Source: Massospora cicadina (lineage: Eukaryota > Entomophthoromycota > Entomophthoromycetes > Entomophthorales > Entomophthoraceae). From it: a stretch of 64,000 nucleotides of DNA. Shown piece by piece: positions 31,390 to 44,352 of the stretch; within the stretch, counting starts at the first letter, position 1; each line of letters opens with the position of its first letter. The notes beneath the pieces were generated by a model. That model saw nothing but the letters and a program-made list of their open reading frames with translations. It made no database searches and was not told where the DNA came from. The translations under genes and the position numbers were made by a program. The DNA lies in the NCBI GenBank assembly GCA_022478985.1, contig JAKSZP010008021.1, forward strand, positions 110,417 through 174,416, given 5' to 3'.

Positions 31390-34300
31390 GTTAATAAATG
31401 GCATCTACTCCATGGGTGCCCACTCCAGCAGCTCCTGCACCTCTTCCATAATCTATACCATGTGGGACCTTTGTACCTTGGCACAGCTACCAGTGGGAGA
31501 AATCACCCTGGGAACTGAAAGCTACCTTCAAAACTTTTTTCACTTGGCTACTCATCACCTCCTCCAGTTAGTTGGGTTGCACCATCATGAAGCTCCTGAC
31601 AACTGGGGCTCACCTAATCCTTACACTCCCATGTCATCAATTTCTACAACGCGGCCTACTCCTTAATCCATGACAACCATGAGGTCATGACCAATAGCTG
31701 TCAATTAATCAACGAAGCACAAGGCAAATCAAGGTGCTGGATAGTGGGATATCTGGCTACCTCAAGGAACAGCTGCTTCAGAATATCCAACGCCTTGAGG
31801 CTGCTTGAGACCAGCGCCTCCACCAAGTTGTAGATTTGATATAACCCTGTAATAACACTATTGGAGCTGGCCTCTTGTGATTATAACTCCAGGAGTGAAG
31901 GGCCTAGGGGGCACAAGGGACCCAAAGGACCTGAAGGTCCCTTTTGACCTTGAGGGCCCTCAGGCCCCATGGTACTTATCCTTGGAGACCTAACGACCCC
32001 TGGTGAAAAATGTTAGAAGCTCTGGCCGCCTTACACAATCAAATATTTGGAATGTATCTCAGGGATGCAAACTTCAGGTAGACGGAGTCCCCCTCAACCA
32101 TAGGGTCTCCATTGAGGCATTGCCAGACAAATGGACAACTTCAGCACCTTCATCAAGCTTACCAATAGCTGCTTCTTTCAGCTTGAACAAACTTTTCGAG
32201 GGTTTGAGACTCATTTAGCCACCCTTGAGAGTCAGCTTTGCCTTCAAGGCGCTGACATTCAATCCTTAAAAGAGAAGGTTTTAAATAAGGCTTCCGTTTC
32301 CTCCTCAACTGAAACTGGGACAATATCCAAGAGGACCTCAAGGGCCAAAGATGACAATTGGATGAGCAGTCCCCATGACTATGCTGAGACGAGATCTCTG
32401 AGCCTGCACCCATCCCTGGTGTTAACACTCTCTCCACTCCTCTTGTAACTTTAAACCTAGTTTTAAAGAAAGGTTCATCTTTGGCAAGGAAAGTATCACC
32501 TTCTTCCTGTATGCATACAAGAGTTACATGGAGGAAGCCATAGACTGGAAGAAAGTGAAGCATGTCCACTTCTAACTCAACAGCTCTGCCCAGAATATCA
32601 TGACCACACATTTGAAGGAGTGCAACACCAGGAAACAGGTCTGTATGGCCTCAATCTAAGAATTTGGTAGCAATCAAACCCTGGCCAACCAAAAACAAGC
32701 ATTCATGGATATCCACCTGAATAAAGGGAAGAGCCCTTTGAGTTTGTCAGCCGTTTCTACGCCCAAGTTCAACCTTTGGTTACAAAAAACCTTATTAACT
32801 TGGACGATGCTAACACCGCTGTCATCTCCACGTTATGATCCTACACCAAGGTTCAAATGCATATGATTGGACAAAAGAATGGTTTTGCTTGCATCCAGGA
32901 GATTAAAGGAAGAAATTAACGAGATCCTTGCATCAACCCTGCACTCCAAGGCTACTTTTTCTGGTCCTTTTAATCGTCCTCAAGTCCATGTGGTCAAGAA
33001 CCAAAAGAATTCTTGACCCTATTCATCTACTGCTATGGTTTCAGGCACAGCGCCAAGACCTGCTGGAAACAACATGTCAAGGTTGCAGGAAAAGAGCCAT
33101 CAGCATGAAGGACGAGGCGCTCTATAATGACATCCCTACCACAATTCAAGAATACTCCATAATCTTGAATGATCCTAAAGATATCATACTTGAAGAAAGA
33201 GTTTTTTAACCATTGATAATAAAGAAAATGATACTGCTTACTCTTCTTCTGATAAATTTCAATAGTTTCTTATGCTACCTTTCCAGTTTAGAAGTCTGGT
33301 TGCCCATGTAAAAGTTCAAGGTCATAAGAATCTGGTCCTCAACATAGTCAAAAGTGGTTCTCCGTGAACATTATATCTTCCAAGTTGATGAAGCGCATCA
33401 ATAGTACTCTGGAATTGCCACACTATATGGGGTACAGCAAGCTGGCCCATAATGTAATCAATCTATAGGGGTCAATTCTTCCCTACCTATTTCATTTGGG
33501 AAGCTCTATGTAAATACTCCCGCCATTACGTTGGATAATCCTAGCTTTGACCTACTTCTTGGAACTCAGTTTCTTTGAGACTACTCAGCAGTAGTCCATT
33601 ACAATGACGGATATCTATCACTACTAGGGCATTGAGTCCCCCTGATCTTCAAATCCTCTTAAGACTCTAAAGGAGGGCAAATCTTGAGCCTGCTTACTGG
33701 AGAGTGAGTTCCGAATCAATTGGCTCAAATATCATGTAATGGGTTTTCAAGTCTGATTCCCCTAATGTTGATGAAAAATGCATGCCAATCTACTTACCTA
33801 GGGCGACTACAATACCTCCAAAGTCCCAAGCCATTGCTGATACCCAGTTCCATATTAACATTCCCTCTGGATACCTACTGGAAATCTGAGGCCTAGACAA
33901 CCTATCCACCAAGGAGGTGCTAACTTGCCAGAAATTTTAAATCCAGCTTATGCTGGAGCTATATCAGTGTTTCTGGCTAACCTTTTTTGACAAACCCAAA
34001 ATAGTAGGTCCAACCAGTCCTGCCGCCTATATCTGCCTCCTATCAGTGGAGACTGTCAATGGTGTCCATAATTTTTTGGGCCTAAGAGAATTTGGCTTAG
34101 AAACGCCCCATAGATGGGCCTGGTTGAAACCAGTATTAGAAAGGACCTCACTGATGACCAACAGCGCAAAGTTCAAGGGTTGTTGGAGGAGTATTTGGAC
34201 CATTTTTTGGCCTCAACCTATGACTTCAGAAGAATGAACGGAGTCCTACATCATGTGGAGACTAGAGACACTCCCCCCTTCCAGTCCCAACCTTATTAAA

Positions 34301-34945
34301 AGAGCAAGGTTGAAGAAGCCCAGGTGGTGAGGGAGCTCAGACAACTGCATGACGCTGGACTCCTAGTACCTTCGCGAGAACCTTGGGCCTTCCCTCTCAA
34401 GTTGGTTTGAAAGAAGGATGGAAGCCACTGATGGTGATGGAATATCAATGGATCAACTCCATCACCAAGAAGGACAGTTATCCTCTGCTCCAAATTGATG
34501 ACTCTCTCTGACTGCTCTCCAAATTTCAGTAATATTCCCTAATGGAGCTTGCCAGTGAATATTGTCAAGTGGAGCTCGCCCCTGAAGCTCAAACCAAGTG
34601 TGCACTAATAGCCAATGAAGGACTATTTGAGTTCACAAGATGCCCCAGGGCCTCTGTAACGCGCTGCCACTTTCCAACGTCCATGGATGGGATTCTTGGA
34701 GACTTTGAGCTGTTTTGTGTCCTCATCTACCTAGACAACATCACTGTATTCTCACAAACGCTTAATGGACACGTTGAGCATCTTAGGGAAGTACCAATCA
34801 GCTCTGAAAGGCTTTCATAAAGCTTAAACCTTCGAAGTGCTTCTTCTTCCAATCGGAAATAAAGTTGCTGGGACACAAAGTTTTAAAGGATGGCATCTAT
34901 CCCATATCTGACAAAGTTGATGCTATAGAAAAGATGTCACGCCGT
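31390..34945 (+). mobile_element. Gypsy-3: Ty3/gypsy gag-pol, plus strand, truncated in RT
   Basis: Gag-like frames run from 31390 (coiled-coil-like FRGFETHLATLESQLCLQGA near 32195; PFEFVSRFYAQVQPLV near 32735). A CCHC-like remnant CYGFRHSAKTC is near 33031. An aspartic-protease tail is near 33535-33630 (PSFDLLLGTQFL, then YSAVVHYNDGYLSLLG). RT begins near 34110 (QRKVQGLLEEYLDHF) and runs through ELASEYCQVELAPEAQTKCA and LFCVLIYLDNITVFSQ (34542-34820) to GHKVLKDGIYPISDKVDAIE at about 34925, where it stops. RNase H and integrase are missing. YLDN replaces the usual YLDD. Many stops; LTRs not identified. Confidence 0.78.
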
Positions 34946-35640
34946 GTTGGGACAATGGGTGCAATACCACATAATCATTTAATATTTTGAGGCCAGGTGA
35001 CCCAAAGCTCCTTGGTGTTGGTATATACCTTTTGTGCTTTTCTTGGTTGGTTGCCTTTATTTCAAATGCTACGTCTGGGGTGGTATTTCCTAATAAATAT
35101 TGACTAAATTTACTTAAAATTGCAAAATGAAGAGAGTCAAGTTTATTAGTTTAGATTCCACAATATAAGGGAAATCAGGGAGCTATCTTGGTAAATCTTC
35201 AAGCAGTCCAAGCTAAGATCTATAATTAACACAGATAGGGGGATACTGAAGAAGTCTAATTAACTTGGTCTAATAGGAGTTTTCTTGCCGCATGGATTGG
35301 GTTTGAATCTTGAGGTTAATAAGCTCCATGGGAGCAATAGTCAAATGCATAAGTTGTGGTTGATCCCCAACTTTAAGAGCTATTTAATTTTTTGGGGATT
35401 ATCCCCAACAGAAGTTTGGGCTATTTGATCATATTGGGATTAATTCCTATTGGCTGACACATTCAAAGCTACAATTTGGGTAGAAGTCCCTACAATGACC
35501 CCTTTAGATCTTGGCTTAGAAAGGGGAATGGATGGAGAAAGTGACTATGTATGCAGTTTATTACTGTACCCTGATGACATCTACAATTGAGTGTTTTTTG
35601 CCCCGTTTATAATTGAATTTGTAATATCCAACCAGTTGGT
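34946..35640. other. Unassigned, possible degraded LTR between gypsy elements
   Basis: The sequence begins TGTTGGGACAATGGG at about 34953, similar in style to gypsy LTR starts, and includes repeated WWGGGGATTATCCCC-like blocks near 35365-35410. No second copy was found, so a solo or truncated LTR is only a guess. Confidence 0.3.
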
Positions 35641-38600
35641 GCCCAATTCGTTTTCACAACCTCCAGGCCGGCGATGATAGAAAATGAACTAAGTCACCCA
35701 GTTAAAAGGTGTGCAGGGGGTCATGATTATAATTAAATTGAATAGTTTCTCTACTAGTTGTAGCAGATAGGTTTTGGAAGCCAGAGCCTGAAGTCAGATA
35801 ATTTATATTGCAATATTTACATAGTGACTTCAAGGGCTATGGGGGAGGCTTGGTTAAGCATAGCTTGTACTTTAGAAGGCAGATGGGGATTTCTGCCGTA
35901 CAACGTTTGGAAGGGAGACATCTTAGTTATTTGATGATAGCTGACCTATATGACAGAATTGCACTAGGAAAATATTGGGGCCAATGAAGGGGGTCAGTCA
36001 TAGCCATTTCTGGAGGGTTGGAGTTAGAGTGCCATTTGCCCACTCTACCATTCCATTGGTTGCAGGATGGTAGAGGGTAGAGAATACCTGTGTGGTTCCC
36101 ATCCGTTTGGTTAAATATTTCATCAGCATCAATCAGAAATTTTGCCTGTTAACGAACAGTATGATGTTAAGGCACCCATGTTGAGTGATAATCAGATTAT
36201 ACAAAAACGTGGAGGTAGCTTTTTCCAAAGCTGAGGGTAGAGATACTGCTTCAATCCACTTAGTTAAATAATCCACGGGTAGAAGGTGGAACCAATGACC
36301 ATTAAAGGCTCGAGGGAGAGGTCCCACAACATCAATGCTAATATTATGGAATGATTCACAGGTTGGAACTACTGGATGTTGAGATCAAGGATTAGGTCCA
36401 GCTTGACTTTTGCATATCAGTCAGGACTATAATACATCCTGGATTGAAACAAGCATTCCTTATTACTAACATTGAGTCTTAAGCCACTAATAGGTTTTCT
36501 GAATTCCCCGTGGCCAACTTGCTGATGTCCCTCCAATTGACGTCAGTTTGAGTTGAAAGTCATACATAGGGCACACACTTTTAGATACAAGTTTGCACAA
36601 TTGGAAGTTCTTGACTTGAAGATGTGCCAATTTCTTTGCTAATTACCTTTAAGGGTTGGGGATTTGTCCTTCTATAAATGCGATTGTATTAGGAGATTGT
36701 AGAGTCAATCCTTTTTAGGTCAGTTAAAGTTAATATGGGAATCTGAGTAGGCAGTCCATAGTTTGGCGTATGGTTCCTGATTGATATATAATAGAAAAGT
36801 CATAGTTTTGAAGTTTTAACGTCCATTGGGCTAATCTCCTGTTGAGGTGCTTCATTTGCTGTAGGCATTGCAAGGAAGCATAATTAGTAATTATGATAAA
36901 ATTTTATCCAAATAAAATAAGGTCTAAATTTTAAGAGCCAGTAGGACCACAAAGCATTTGCGTTCTGTAACTCTATATATTTGTGCTTGACTTTGGATAA
37001 GGTCTAAATATTAGGCGATAGGATAGTTCACTAAGGTTTTGTCATGTTCAGATAGTATAGCTCCGATGGCTACATTGCTAGCATTTAGAAGGTGAGAAAA
37101 GGTTTATCAAAATTTGGGTAAATAAGTACTGGAGAGTGGGAGAGAGAAACGTATAGCAGGTCAAAGGCCTGCTTTTGCTCTTCCTTCCATTGAAAGGGTA
37201 TCCCTTTCTTCAGTAGATACAATAGAGGCTCAGGAGTGTCTGCAAGGTGTGATATACTGGCAATAATATCACACCATCCATAAGAAAACTTGTATGTTTT
37301 GTAGAAAATTTAGGGGGTCATATTAGCAATTGTCAAACCTTGTCATCCATCGGGGATATTCCATCTTTACTTACCCTATGGCCCAAAAATCCATCTCAAT
37401 TTGAAAAATGAGCAATTTGATGTCTTTAGATCTAACGATGATTGCTTTAACCAATGAGAGACTTGCCTGAGGTGATCTAGATGTTCCATAAATGTTCTCA
37501 AAAAACGGTTATATTGTCAAGATAAACTAGCACACAGTAGCGTCTTAAATCGCCTATAAGTCCGTCCATGGCGCGTTGGAGGGTAATAGAGCATTACATA
37601 ACCCCTGCGGCATTTGAGTGGGTTCAAAAAGTCCTTCACTCAAGATGAGAGTGCATTTTTCACAGTCTTCTGGAGATAAATCACCTTTACAGTACCTGAA
37701 GATGAGATCCATAGCTTTGAAATAGTGGGATTATAACATCAAATGTAAGGAATCATTTATATGCGGCAATGAATAGCTGTCTTTTCATGTGATAGAATTG
37801 AGATGGTAATAATCCATGACAACACAGTGGCCTCCGTCCTTCTTCCAAATTAATAAGAATGGGGAAGCTCATGGGCTTTTGAAAGGCTCAATAAACCGGC
37901 CTTCAAAAGTTTTTTAACTCTAAGGCCACTTGAGCTTCCTCTATTTAGTTTTTTGTATGGCCAGGATTTAAATGGAGGGTGAGCCTCAGTCTCAATTTGG
38001 TGAATTACCCTGGAAATATTTCTGTAATCCCTTGGTCCTAAGGAAAAAATATTGCTATTATCCTCAAGGAGGTCTTTGACATTCTGGCTTTCATTATGGG
38101 TAAGAATATCTTCAATCCTGCTTTTGACCATAGCTATGGTGGGTAGGGGATTTTTACTAAATTATGTAATGAGCCAAAACAGCTCACATTGGCGATATTA
38201 TCAACGAGGCATAGTTTTACATAAGTAATAGGAGCATGTCAAGGGACTTGGATGGTATAATTCCCTAATAAGACAGAGATAGATTTTCCATAAAGCGGGA
38301 TTAAAAATATCAGGCATGTCAACGCTTCTTTGATTGAAGGGTTTGGGTGTCCACTTAACTCCAAAATTTGATTAAAAGGGGTGAGAATCTGGATCCCCAT
38401 ATCCACAATAACTTGTGAGCCAGAGGGAATTGTGATAGGATGTGGGGCATATAGAGGGATCCCATCTTTGGCATCCAATGCCTCCAGGGTAACTTAGTTT
38501 TCCCTCCTAGGACTTGATATTCAAGTTAACAAATGGAGGATGGGTATTCAAGGAGGCATGTCCGTTTTTTGGGGCTCCTTTACTTTTGATGGGGAGTTCA

Positions 38601-38740
38601 AATATAAAGGGGATCTGATATCCTACTAGGGACAGGTATTTTTCTTTGAGGTTGATGATGCAGTTGAACCCCAATAAGCAACCCATAAGTATCGTTTTAT
38701 AATGCAATGGCGGGGCAGTAATTAATAGTTTCTCAAAATC

Positions 38741-38756
38741 AAAGTGGTAAAGCAGA
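38741..38756. repeat. Target-site duplication, left, of LINE-A micro-insertion
   Basis: AAAGTGGTAAAGCAGA is repeated at 38789-38804. The first two or three A residues are shared with the A tail. Confidence 0.9.
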
Positions 38757-38788
38757 CCCCCTCGGGTTGGGACCATCTAGTACTAAAA
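38757..38788 (+). mobile_element. 32-bp LINE-A tail micro-insertion
   Basis: CCCCCTCGGGTTGGGACCAT followed by CTAGTACTAAAA equals the last ~32 bases of LINE-A with one mismatch. It is flanked by the duplication AAAGTGGTAAAGCAGA. This is a complete but extremely 5'-truncated LINE-A retrotransposition event inside Gypsy-2, later than Gypsy-2 itself. Confidence 0.9.
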
Positions 38789-39654
38789 AAAGTGGTAAAG
38801 CAGAATAGGTTCCTATCGCCTTAATTGCCTGATTACCAGCCATTACATATTCAGCTTTGTGAATCAAGTTGGGAGCCATTTTTATCTTTTGAATAGTTGG
38901 GAGGAAAAAACGTTAACTGGAGATCTGGTGTCAATTATTGACAATACTTTAACCTTATGTTTGACTACCTCTACTCAAACCACCAAAAATCTGAAATGGG
39001 AATTAACAGCTAGTAAACTGCCATTAGGGATATGTAGCAAAGCAAGCGGAGTATTCTGCCATGACCAAGATTGGGATGTTCAATGCATAAGGAAGATTTA
39101 TCTGCTTATGATTGACTTTTCATTAAAGAGCTGACCGCCAAAATTTTTTTTGGGTAATTGACCAAAATAAAACTAAGAATCTGTGGATTTTTCTTCATTG
39201 AATAAGAAGAGGTATGTCAACCTCTACAGGCGCAGGTAACAAAAAACACCCTGAAGTGCTGGGAATAGAGATAGAGCTAAAAAAAGGAACTTGAGGCACT
39301 TGATTTCCGTCAGCATAGAAAGCCTCTTGCCCTATATTAACTAATCTTTTGCTGACTTATATTGAAGGACATAGTAAAAGTCTACAGCGCGGTTGGTTCT
39401 CTTGCAATGAGTCAATATAATTTAGGTGTAGGTGACTTGGGGGTGTAACCACTAGCATTTGGGGCCAAGGCTTGTTATTGCTATTAAATGAGTGAGCCTA
39501 GTAGGTTTAGTAGGTCATCCAGAATCTCCTTAATAACTTCTTTGATATAGAGAAGAGACGTCCAATTTAATTTCACCGCTTTAAGATAAAGTAGAATGTT
39601 AGGCATATTTTTACCCAAGAGGAAGCAGTGATAGCATATCTAATTTAAATCTAT

Positions 39655-41530
39655 TCAAGATATGTTGACCTAGGGACGGACATTACTAATACTCAATGAG
39701 CAAAAGAACCAAACGAATAAATGAATGGAACAATAAACCAAAACAAAAACCTCCAACCAGGCAGCAGTATACCGCTAACCCACTATGACAGAGGGTGAGG
39801 GGGGGTCGTAAAGCTCTTCTACAGACATATTCTTCTGGGCAGCATCCTTGAAGTTATAGAAATGGACAAAAGCGGAGAGCCAGGGCATTGGGGCATCAGC
39901 GTGGTGGGGGCGGATGGGGACAAATGATTGGTTTTTTTTGAGATCATCTTGGAAGATAGCTTCAACTAATTCTGCTAGGTGAAGTTCAGGATGAATTTGG
40001 GCTTCAGGAAGTTGGGATCAATTAGTGATATTTTATTCTGTGATTTTAGCAGATGGTTCAAAATCTGCTAGTTGTGCAACATGCATGACTGCATTATTTG
40101 CTTTAGTGGCCAATTTATTGATTTTCTCCAGTGCTGCTTTGAGGAAATCAGGGGGATAATATATTGTGCTCAGCCCTTAGTGGTATTGAGAAACAGATTG
40201 GGCCAGTGCTTTGTGGAGGTTTTAGCGATGGAGTGAGACCACCGCAGCTAAGGCAATCTGGAGGTCACTTTGGTAGGGGATGGCATTAAGTTTAGGAGAG
40301 AATCACTTGAGGGATGGGGTTTTGTCAAAATCAGAAGTGTAAAATTTGGCCAAACACAATAAAAATGGCCAAGAGGTTCACTGGTTTCTTCATTTGTGAC
40401 AATATTACCTGATTCGTCAATCTCAGCCAATAAGTACCATGGATTTTGGTTTACAAGAATAGTGGATGTAGAATTCAGGCGGGTAGGAGTTGAATGAGCT
40501 GCTTGGGTGTAAATGGTGGTCCAGGCTTGACTCTGATTGGAATGAATAAAATTGGGAGGGTTAATGTGGGCGAGCGATTTGGTGGAGGCCAATTTCCCAC
40601 TCTGGCCTATTGAAAGAGAACGTTGGGTGGGAGGGGGCAACAAAACACCCCATTTGTAGTCTGCTGAATATGGCTCTGAACTACACCAGAGGAAGTGGCT
40701 TTGGGGTAGGATTTTTTGAAATGGTTGAGTCCAAAACAGATAGGACAAATTTAACGACCATTATCCACCTGAGCACAAAAGAAATGATTAGGAAACGCTG
40801 CAATATGAGCATGGGGGATTTTTTGGGCTATGGCAGGGTGGTGTGGGATTATGGTGGAAGAGGCATGAGGTACAGCAAGGCGCTCTGCACCAGAAGGAAT
40901 GGCGAAGACAAGGTTAGGCTGTGTTTCATAAGTCAGAAGCCCCGCCATCAATTGATCATATAATAACTGGGGAGGGAGGTGAGATGGGAGAGATGCAAAG
41001 GACACCACCAATGTGGTGTCTGAAGATAGGTGAGTTCAGGTAGTAGGAATGGGAGTGTTTTTATAAACAAGGGAAGTAGAAGCCGCTGCAGCAGCATCCT
41101 CCCCCATTTGGAAGCCTATGTCAAAATAGCCCTTAAATGGGAAGAAACTGATAAAGACTGCCGGTGAAAATGCAGCAGTGGCTAGTTCAATGATTACCTT
41201 ATCAGCGTATGGGAACAAACGCCTGTAGTTGACTCATAGGCAGAATCAGATATTGGGAAGAGGGAGAGAGAGAGGATGAGGTTGAGAAGTATGGAAGCGC
41301 ACCAGATCGAGTGCTAAGTCCTGTGGGGGAAAGATGGCCAGAAGGAGATGGCAGGAGATTTGACCCTGTGAAAAAGCGTTTTCCTGAGGGCGGAAAACGC
41401 TAGATGGTAAAGAACCTCTACCCCACATTGGAGCAGCAGGGGCGGATCTGCGGACATTTTTTGGAAAATTGGCGTGGCCAGATGGTGGTGGTAAAATAAA
41501 CGCTTTTTTATAAAATTCGCTCAATTTAAG
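39655..41530 (-). mobile_element. ORF1-only retroposon B3 (tail B type, minus strand)
   Basis: On the minus strand it starts near 41524 (frame 41246-41524: an AAPMWGRGSLPSSVF motif, as in the other copies) and continues with an RRM-like FISFFPFKGYFDIGFQMGED (41036-41218). Next comes LPPQLLYDQLMAGLLTYETQ (40751-41011) and a zinc-knuckle remnant around 40735. The C-terminal half follows (40248-40748: TQSRSQAWTTIYTQ-like, WYLLAEIDESGNIV). The 3' end is the reversed tail B at about 39660-39700 (AGTAATGTCCGTCCCTAGGTCA on the minus strand, in two blocks). Length is ~1.88 kb. A TSD is only weakly suggested. No endonuclease or RT. Confidence 0.7.
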
Positions 41531-41815
41531 TTCAAAAAAGTATTAAGCATTTATGTTTCTAGAACTTATAAAAATTAGTTTTACACCAAGAAATATAGAC
41601 CTTTTATAAAAGTATATATGTGACTTATAAATTTATTATGAAAATATCATACTATATGATTTAGGTGATATTATTTAAAGATCTACTTAACAAGTACTTG
41701 CTTAACATTTTAATATAGCAATATAGTTATAGTTTAAATTACTTTTAAAATCTACACTTAGAATTAAACCAATTCACTAACAGAAAATAGTTAATTTTAA
41801 ATAAGAACAGGTTTT
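41531..41815. other. AT-rich spacer
   Basis: Nothing recognisable is seen here. Confidence 0.35.
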
Positions 41816-41990
41816 AGGAAGGATAGAATATATATGTTGAATCCATTACCAACTGGGGGTGATAAGTCCAATTCTCACCCTCAATAGAAATTCTGGGGTG
41901 CAAGAAGTGGTATCATATGAATGAAGTAAGGCTAGTACCAAAGTCCTTACCAAGTCAGAGAAAGCTTGAGCAAAAGGAAATTAATAAATA
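41816..41990 (+). mobile_element. Possible decayed SINE1-like copy
   Basis: The segment ATTACCAACTGGGGGTGATA then AGTCCAATTCTCACCC resembles the SINE1 tRNA-like head (ACCAACCTGAAGGTTG, then GGTTCAATTCCCACCC), with a B-box-like AGTCCAATTCT. A CTTACCAAGTCAGAG block follows. No tail B and no clear TSD were found. Confidence 0.35.
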
Positions 41991-44352
41991 TATTATATTT
42001 ACCTTTTATTTTTCGAAAAGAGTTTAGTCTAGTGGATTATGAATCACTACTATTTAGTAATGTTGCTTGATACTAATTTATCTACCTTTTGTAAACTTTT
42101 GATCTAGGTTGCTCACTGTAGCTTCCAAGTCTGATGAACAGGTTCTAATGTGTGCGTTGAAATGAATTACTAATATAGTTAGTTAACTAGGTTAACAATA
42201 GTATGAAGAGTATCATCTTAGTTGGGATTTCACAACCATCATGAGTATTTTCCTCAACACTAGACTGGTGCTAACGCTCTTCCTTCTAAACCTTAAAAGG
42301 TTTTGATAAACTATCCAGACAACAAGCGAAATCTTATCCCTTTAACTCTCCTCTAAAGTTGGCAACGTCTGGTACAAAGGAACTTCGTTCTTTCCTCTAT
42401 TCACTCAGGAGTTGTGGAGCTTAACAAGCAATATTTATATTAAGGATATCTGATCCATCAACTCTAATCCCAAGATTTAAAATAAACTAAATGTATATTA
42501 GTCTAGATATTTAAGTCTTCTATTGGCTTTAATTGTCTTTAAATGGCTTTAAGTTTCTGCTTTATTAATAAAGATCTAGGGAATTTATAGGGAATACGAC
42601 GCCCACCTCCTTTATTGGCGCCCCATTGGAAACAGAAGCCGTCTCTGATAGATTAATTCTCTGAAGTTATACCCAACGATGATCTTCCTCATCTGTCTAG
42701 TTGGATTCCACCGCCAACTAAAAATGTGACCCATTCTGGTTGAATCAACACCCTCACCCAACGTTTTTAATCACCCTCAGAGGATTTTCATTATTAGGCT
42801 AGCAACTTACTCAGGTAATAAAACCTTTTACCCATTAATAGCAGGTCACGTTAACTAGATGATTACCCTGTGAGTTGCGTCCAGAAAGATTGTTGATGCC
42901 TCAGAAACTAATCAAAAACTTCAGTCAATTAGCAACAAACTCTAATCAACTAATATAATATAATGAAATTACCAATAAATTAAATTAATAATCAAATTAT
43001 ATGTAAAAAAATTGCTGTGGATCATCCCCAACAAAACATTAGCAATCTGTTGTAATCATATCCTGACAGAATAGTAAATATTCCATCAGTAATAACTACT
43101 AATGATAATTATCATCTCTTATGATAACTCACATCCACTAAGGTAAATCCCTAGTGGGAAAAGCAGATTGTTTTATAATCTGACTATTTGGAAAGATGTT
43201 CATAAAATACCAACATCTTTTGTAAAAAATATAAAGCAAATCTTTTTTGCTATAACCTCAATATACATGACTGCGGGTAGATCTTTACTAGTCTATCTCA
43301 AAGAAACCATAATGATTAGTAGAGTAATCTTTTTACTTATAATCTCATAGTAAACTAATCTAAAAAGAAAATTTTATTGGTATCTAGATTGTTCATTAAA
43401 ATATTAGAACTACCAAAACAAATTTTGTTGAAACTTTGCACATCCATAGCTGGTACCCAGTGAAAGGTTCTACACGCTATTTGGGGTCTTTAAGATAAAA
43501 GTAGTATAATTTTTGTAAAGCTCTTTTGTAATACCAATGTGTCTAGACTCAATATAAACACACATTTCAAAAGGCGATAAAAAAGTTACATATGCTCCCA
43601 AACTGGTACTAGCCAGAAATAAATTATAATCAACACCTACCTTTCCCATTTTGGGATTAAGAGATTGATTGTAAACCTGTTAAAAAATGATAGATATCCA
43701 ATTTACTCAGCATTGCTCAGAAATATTTTTATTAAATGATTTGATATGTTGTTTTAGCTTTGATATTGGTATATGGGCCATCATTAAGTTATGGGAGTAA
43801 TTATAGTTATAAATTATCAAACATGTTACCAAACTGCTTAACTAAACCTTTAACTTATTATAAATTTAATAATCACTAACGGTTTTTAAAACCATTAAGC
43901 ATATCAAATTATCTGCACATTGCTAAACCACTCATCTTGAATGATACATTAATTACTAGCAGAAATAATTTTTAAATCTGTTATATGACTTTTAACTATT
44001 TATATTATAATCTAGGAAACTGCCTATGGGAGTCCTGTTGCATAGAATAACTGTGAAAAGTTGGTAAGATATGTTTTAGGATAAGTATGTACCAAATGAA
44101 TATTGTCTTCTGAATGTGGGTATTTTAGCAGCTACAACAGCAGGACTTGACTACTCAGCTGCGCCTCATCAGGATAAAATGGTGAGATTGGGGAGGAGTC
44201 CTTGTAATTGTAGGGTTGCAGTTGCTAATACTTGAATTTGACATTGCACCTAAGGATTTCACTATCTTTGAGGCCATTAAACGTGACTCTTGGGTGGTGT
44301 CGCAGATGTGGCCATGAGTGGACTATAAATCATTCCTAATCTGGTGGGATTT
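41991..44352. other. AT-rich region without a supported gene
   Basis: Only short frames occur (for example 43168-43350 +). About 42590-42760 is less AT-rich, with TTGGCGCCCCATTGG, a phrase common near LTR primer-binding regions, but no matching LTR was found. Confidence 0.3.

Larger units (their letters stand above)
35641..39300 (-). mobile_element. Gypsy-2: decayed Ty3/gypsy pol, minus strand
   Basis: Minus-strand order from high to low: a protease-like region at about 38239-38776 (including VDMGIQILTPFNQ), pre-RT/RT start at 37850-38131 (ILTHNESQNVKDLLED, RVIHQIETEAHPPFKSWPYK), RT and RNase H in broken frames to about 36900, and integrase core at 36133-36327 (MGPLPRAFNGHW, VDYLTKWIEAVSLP). 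It is similar in order to Gypsy-1 but clearly a separate copy. It carries a 32-bp LINE-A tail insertion at 38757-38788. LTRs were not identified and the ends are approximate. Confidence 0.78.

Noticed and set aside
32159..32611. Minus-strand 150-codon ORF
   Set aside because: It lies antisense to the Gypsy-3 gag, whose plus-strand reading fits the pol order that follows.
27150..39300. Endogenous virus with an envelope gene
   Set aside because: Only gag-pol type domains of Ty3/gypsy were seen; no envelope-like ORF follows the integrase.
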